From: Oscillospiraceae bacterium
Lineage (GTDB): Bacteria > Bacillota > Clostridia > UBA1212
Assembly (NCBI GenBank): GCA_015069195.1
Contig: SVJA01000007.1
Coordinates: forward strand, 1-64,000
Length of the DNA stretch: 64,000 bases
Reading direction: 5' to 3'
In this document: piece after piece, positions 60,413 to 64,000 of the stretch
How the letters are laid out: every line of letters begins with the position of its first letter
Numbering within the stretch: the stretch's first letter is position 1
The notes under the pieces: generated by a model
What the model was told of the DNA's origin: nothing
Seen by the model: only the letters and a program-made list of their open reading frames with translations
The model's database searches: none
Position numbers and translations under genes: made by a program

Positions 60413-60442
60413 TAAATTGTCCTGAGAAAGGTTTTGATATGC
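60413..60442 (-). promoter_or_regulatory. possible sigma-G promoter of spoIVB
   Basis: GCATA (60438-60442) and CAATTTA (60413-60419), spaced by 18 bases on the minus strand, resemble the sigma-G consensus GNATA/CATNNTA. Transcripts would start inside the recN terminator stem, so they would escape it. Confidence 0.4.
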
Positions 60443-60502
60443 TGTCAAATGACACATTAAAAACCATTATACGGAATGATATTTTTTACAATTTTTTGTA
60501 AA

Positions 60503-62206
60503 TTATTTACTAAGCCTTTGTATCAATTCTTTCGCGTGACCGATTGTAGTTTCTGTAATTTCACCGCCGTCCAAAAGCCGGCAGATTTCCAATACTTTCT
60601 CGTCGCCATTCAAAACTTTTACGGAAGTTCTTGTCTGTTCATCCAGCGAAACTTTGCTTACAAAAATATTGTGATTTGCAATCGCTGCTATCTGAGCAAG
60701 ATGAGTTACACAGATAACCTGATGATTTTTTGACAATTTTTTAAATTTTGTTCCGACGCTTATCGCGGTCTGACCGCTTATACCGGTGTCTATCTCATCA
60801 AATATAAGGGTCGGTGTATTGTCAATTTCGGCAAGTACACACTTTATCGCAAGCATTATACGCGAAAGTTCACCGCCGGAAGCAATTTTAGCTAAAGGTC
60901 TCGGCGGCTCGCCGGGATTTGTCGAAACCAAAAATTCTACACTGTCAAGACCATTCTTTCCGAAACTAATCTCCTCTCCGTCATCAGTATTCTCATAGTC
61001 TATCTTTGCTTTAAACTTTACTTTACTCATATCCATATCTGAAAGCTCGCCCGATATGTTTGATTCAAGAATTAACGCAGCCTTTGCTCGCATAAAATTC
61101 AAGTCCTCGCAAAGGTCTTTCAAAATTTCACACACAGATGCTCTCTCTTTTAATGCCGCATCATAACGCTCCGCACTGTTTTCTATAGCAGAAAGTTTCT
61201 CCGCAGCTTCATCGCAGAATTTCAGTATCTCTTTTATCGTTGCTCCGTATTTTCTTTTTAACTTAAATATCAATTCAAGTCTTTCGTCAATTTCGTCGGC
61301 TTCTTCTTTGTTGTAAAGATCTTCGTCTTTTTCTCTTCTGAGTACTGATGTAACATCTTCGAGTGCATACACCGCATCATTTATTTTCTCCAGAAGTTCC
61401 GAATATTTTTCGCTGTATTCAGAAATTTTTTCAAAATCAGACTGAATGTCATAGAGAGCATCGCAAACAGAGCCGTGCATACCGTCACTTTCAGTCAGAC
61501 GCGCGTATGTACCGTTCAGGCATACAGATATATCCTCGGCATTTGCAAGAACTTTTCTTCTGTCTTCGAGTTCTTCTTCCTCACCGATTTTAAACTCTGC
61601 ACTTTTTATTTCTTCAATCTGAAATGACAAAAGATCAATCTTCGCCTGTCGCTCTTCCGGATCTCCCGACAACGATTTTATCTCTGCATCTATTTCGTGC
61701 AGATGTGCATATGCACTTTTATAACGAGTTTTTACGGCAGTGATCTCTTCGCCGCCGAATGCATCAAGTATATCTATGTGTGAAGCAGGCATTAAAAGCG
61801 CATGACTGTCGTGCTGTCCGTGAATATCAATCAACGTTTCACCGAGTTTTTTGAGCATAGAAAGTGTAACTGCCTGTCCGTTTATTCTGCAGATATTTTT
61901 TCCGGAAACACCGTATTCTCTGAACAATATCAATGTACCGTCATCTTCTACATCTATTCCAAATTCTTCCAGAAGATCGAGAACAGCCTCTGATTCGTCA
62001 TAAAATACACCCTGAACGGAAGCACTTTCGCAGCCATTTCTTATATTTTCACGCGATGAACGTTCTCCTAAAAGACAACAAATCGAATCGATGATAATCG
62101 ACTTTCCGGCACCGGTTTCACCGCTCAGGCAGTTAAGACCTTCTCCGAACTCGACTGTCAATTTATCTATTATCGCAGTATTTTTTATAGTAAGTGACTG
62201 AATCAT
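60503..62206 (-). CDS. recN: DNA repair protein RecN
   Basis: The protein has 567 residues. It has the SMC-like ATPase head split by a coiled coil: Walker A GETGAGKSIIID, the central helices (about 160-360), and the C-terminal signature IASGGELSRIMLAIK with Walker B TLIFDEIDTGISG. RecN binds DNA ends and acts in double-strand-break repair. It follows nadK by 10 bases, as in many Firmicutes. Confidence 0.96.
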   Translation of the reverse strand: MIQSLTIKNTAIIDKLTVEFGEGLNCLSGETGAGKSIIIDSICCLLGERSSRENIRNGCESASVQGVFYDESEAVLDLLEEFGIDVEDDGTLILFREYGVSGKNICRINGQAVTLSMLKKLGETLIDIHGQHDSHALLMPASHIDILDAFGGEEITAVKTRYKSAYAHLHEIDAEIKSLSGDPEERQAKIDLLSFQIEEIKSAEFKIGEEEELEDRRKVLANAEDISVCLNGTYARLTESDGMHGSVCDALYDIQSDFEKISEYSEKYSELLEKINDAVYALEDVTSVLRREKDEDLYNKEEADEIDERLELIFKLKRKYGATIKEILKFCDEAAEKLSAIENSAERYDAALKERASVCEILKDLCEDLNFMRAKAALILESNISGELSDMDMSKVKFKAKIDYENTDDGEEISFGKNGLDSVEFLVSTNPGEPPRPLAKIASGGELSRIMLAIKCVLAEIDNTPTLIFDEIDTGISGQTAISVGTKFKKLSKNHQVICVTHLAQIAAIANHNIFVSKVSLDEQTRTSVKVLNGDEKVLEICRLLDGGEITETTIGHAKELIQRLSK

Positions 62207-62216
62207 AAAATATTAC

Positions 62217-63059
62217 TCACACTCCCGAAACTTTTCCGTTTCTGTCAGTAAACTTAGAACGAAGCGCCGTATAGAAGTTCGGCGGATCTATTCTTACAAT
62301 CCTCAGACTCTTATCACTTGCTCTGCACTCTATAGTATCTTTTCCGTAAATAGTATGGCTGATTCTGCTGTCTAAAATCACGTGCATACCGTCGTGTTCA
62401 CGGCAAAGTTCAAGTCTAACGGTGCTTGTAGGTTTTGCGACAAAAGATCTTGCGAACAAAGTATGCGGGCAAATAGATGTGATAATATTTACATCATTTC
62501 CCGGCTCCACAATAGGACCTCCTGCAGACATAGAATATGCAGTCGAACCGGTTTGTGTCGCAACAATAAATCCGTCACACGGATACATATCTACAAAAAC
62601 GTCATCTATATACAAATTCACATACGCTATGCCGGAAAGGACATCTCGTGTATACACACAATCATTAAGAGCTATACCCAAAAACTCATCATGTCCTTTT
62701 CTGTCAACAGTATATACGTCAATAACTCTTCTCTGCTCTATGTCGTACTCGCCTGATGCAATTTTGGCAATTTTACTGTCAATATCGTCTTTTTCAAACT
62801 CAGTCAAAAGGCCCAGAGTACCTAAATTAAATCCAAGAACAGGAATATCTTTCTCAACAGCAGAAGCCGCCGCACTCAAAAAAGTACCGTCTCCGCCTAC
62901 ACTTATAACCATATCCGAGCCATCATATGCAGTCGTCATATCACCGTCACAATCCGCAACAACGGCAACACCGCCGTGTTTCTCTATCGCACGAACGATT
63001 TTCTCAACATATATATCGCAATTTTCCTTAGTTTTATTTTGGATAATACCTATTTTCAT
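62217..63059 (-). CDS. nadK: NAD kinase
   Basis: The protein has 280 residues from the ATG at 63059 (GAGGTG eight bases upstream); an in-frame ATG at 63113 lacks a site. The GGDGTFLSAA motif and the NLGTLGLLTEFE segment are diagnostic. TQTGSTAYSMSAGGPIV is the conserved second motif. It phosphorylates NAD to NADP. It heads the nadK-recN-spoIVB series. Confidence 0.95.
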   Translation of the reverse strand: MKIGIIQNKTKENCDIYVEKIVRAIEKHGGVAVVADCDGDMTTAYDGSDMVISVGGDGTFLSAAASAVEKDIPVLGFNLGTLGLLTEFEKDDIDSKIAKIASGEYDIEQRRVIDVYTVDRKGHDEFLGIALNDCVYTRDVLSGIAYVNLYIDDVFVDMYPCDGFIVATQTGSTAYSMSAGGPIVEPGNDVNIITSICPHTLFARSFVAKPTSTVRLELCREHDGMHVILDSRISHTIYGKDTIECRASDKSLRIVRIDPPNFYTALRSKFTDRNGKVSGV

Positions 63060-63218
63060 AAGCACGGCACCTCTTTTTTGAGAAATCAAAATGAAATATC
63101 CATCAAGTTCCAATATTTTACCATACTATACGAAAAATTTAAAGAACATTTCCCGGGAAAGTTACGGAAGAACAAGTCAGATTAAAAACATTAAAAGTAC
63201 TTCGACACAAAAAATACC

Positions 63219-63247
63219 TTTACATTAAATATAAAATATTGTAAACT
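63219..63247 (+). promoter_or_regulatory. sigma-A promoter of the SRP RNA
   Basis: TTTACA (63219-63224) and TAAACT (63242-63247) are 17 bases apart; transcription should begin near 63254. Confidence 0.65.
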
Positions 63248-63265
63248 TTGATAGTCGAATTTATT

Positions 63266-63405
63266 CGCCGGGGCAAGCCTCTATGGGTGCAGCCGGGTCT
63301 CATGCAACGGAACTTTGTGAACCCCGCCAGGTTCGGAAGGAAGCAACGGTAAGCAAACCCTTTCGTGTGACATGAACAGCCCGGTTGTTGCCATAGAGGC
63401 TTGTT
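63266..63405 (+). ncRNA. ffs: signal recognition particle RNA, small bacterial type
   Basis: The diagnostic apical loop GGTTCGGAAGGAAGCAACGG (63330-63349) binds Ffh. The closing stem CAAGCCTCTATGG (63274-63286) pairs with CCATAGAGGCTTG (63391-63403). The total is about 135 bases, so there is no Alu domain, unlike the long Bacillus type. A T-rich tail (63406-63420) follows. It guides ribosomes to the membrane as part of SRP. It lies directly upstream of dnaX, as in many bacteria. Confidence 0.92.
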
Positions 63406-63435
63406 TTGATTTATTTTTTTCGAAGGAGATTTCTG

Positions 63436-64000
63436 ATGGATTACGTAGCCCTTTACAGAAAATGGAGACCTGTCACTTTTGATGAAGTTGTAGAACAGGA
63501 TAGTGTTGTGACTATACTGAAAAATACCGTTAAATCCAGACGTATTGCACATGCATACCTTTTCTGCGGAACTCGCGGTACGGGTAAAACCACTATGGCA
63601 AAAATATTTGCACGTGCTATAAATTGTCAGTCACCGATTGACGGAAACCCCTGTAATCAGTGCGAAATCTGTAAGGCCATTATGTCTGACCAACTCCTTG
63701 ATATATCGGAAATCGACGCAGCTTCAAATAACGGCGTGGAAAATATCCGTCAGATTATTGAAAATTCAGCATATGCTTCGTCACGTACAGAGTACAAAGT
63801 ATTTATCATCGACGAGGTTCATATGCTATCTACAGGTGCATTTAATGCTCTTTTGAAAACATTGGAAGAGCCTCCGGCAAACGTTGTATTTATACTTGCA
63901 ACGACCGAACCTCACAAATTGCCTATCACTATTCTTTCCAGATGCCAGAGATATGATTTTAAACGAATTTCACGTGACGGTATCGCCGGCAGACTTGAAG
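63436..64000 (+). CDS. dnaX: DNA polymerase III subunits gamma/tau, N-terminal part
   Basis: The frame is open to the right edge; 188 codons are visible. The start MDYVALYRKWRPVTFDEVV has GAAGGAG seven bases upstream. Walker A GTRGTGKTTMAK, the zinc-binding cysteines (C-x8-C-x2-C-x2-C: NCQ, PCNQCEICK), DEVHMLS (Walker B) and EPPANVVFILATTEP are all present. It loads the sliding clamp and organises the replisome. Full length cannot be assessed. Confidence 0.95.
   Translation, partial: MDYVALYRKWRPVTFDEVVEQDSVVTILKNTVKSRRIAHAYLFCGTRGTGKTTMAKIFARAINCQSPIDGNPCNQCEICKAIMSDQLLDISEIDAASNNGVENIRQIIENSAYASSRTEYKVFIIDEVHMLSTGAFNALLKTLEEPPANVVFILATTEPHKLPITILSRCQRYDFKRISRDGIAGRLE

Noticed and set aside
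63220-63552. Minus-strand frame of 110 codons across the SRP RNA
   Set aside because: It overlaps the SRP RNA and the dnaX start and has no ribosome site.

Overview
The window is an AT-rich, gene-dense stretch of a Gram-positive, spore-forming Clostridia-type chromosome (probably Oscillospirales/Eubacteriales; the species is not determinable by eye). The reasons are purine-rich GGAGG ribosome sites before most genes, spoIVB next to recN and nadK, a collagen-like exosporium-type gene, Ktr potassium uptake, single-TM MltG, and an SRP RNA just upstream of dnaX. Most genes lie on the minus strand.

Layout. 1-3422 (-): three small unknown proteins, then three RNA-modification enzymes. 3498-4790 (+): ComEC-like metallo-beta-lactamase lipoprotein plus DUF3006 partner. 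4885-10025 (-): typA-mltG-trmR-trhP, including the tRNA wobble hydroxylation/methylation pair. 10114-14353 (-): a degenerate phosphohexomutase-like protein, a secreted 5'-nucleotidase and cinA. 14534-16624 (+): a BspA-type leucine-rich-repeat lipoprotein. 16819-25745 (-): ktrBA, an MFS carrier, a heterodimeric ABC exporter, a phosphoesterase and a stand-alone trpB. 25746-26278 is non-coding and repeat-rich.

26279-35213 is accessory. A minus-strand operon encodes a DUF2971 protein, a secreted leucine-rich-repeat protein ending in a type I dockerin, and a membrane-anchored protein with an N-terminal cohesin module: a self-contained cohesin/dockerin surface pair. Facing it is a plus-strand cassette of two near-identical XRE-like regulators, a zinc-ribbon/TM/DUF6273 protein and a small Ser/Thr kinase, followed by an orphan HipA-like kinase. 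35305-44864 is metabolic and envelope-related: xpt, a GDPD-PHP fusion, SGNH hydrolase, acyltransferases, a GH127-type glycosidase, XRE-membrane and PAP2 proteins, and a lipase.

45417-59163 is the most striking part. A twelve-gene minus-strand operon starts from a good promoter at 59135-59163 and ends at a hairpin at 46228-46260. It encodes a small XRE regulator, a membrane protein with Rossmann/TrkA-N-like and RyR domains, a DUF4062-STAND NTPase of 1023 residues, an L7/L12-like/MORN/LRR fusion, and eight smaller proteins including DUF1963, LRR and Sel1-like members. The architecture resembles predicted prokaryotic conflict (anti-phage or toxin-immunity) systems. It lies between intact spoIVB and a diverged spoIVB 3'-end remnant that abuts a truncated, frameshifted collagen-like gene, which suggests insertion or rearrangement at this locus; spo0A, expected next to spoIVB, is absent from the window.

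59260-64000: spoIVB, recN, nadK (-), then SRP RNA and the start of dnaX (+). Coding starts were chosen from ribosome-site spacing. Family assignments rest on motif recognition by eye, without database searches.
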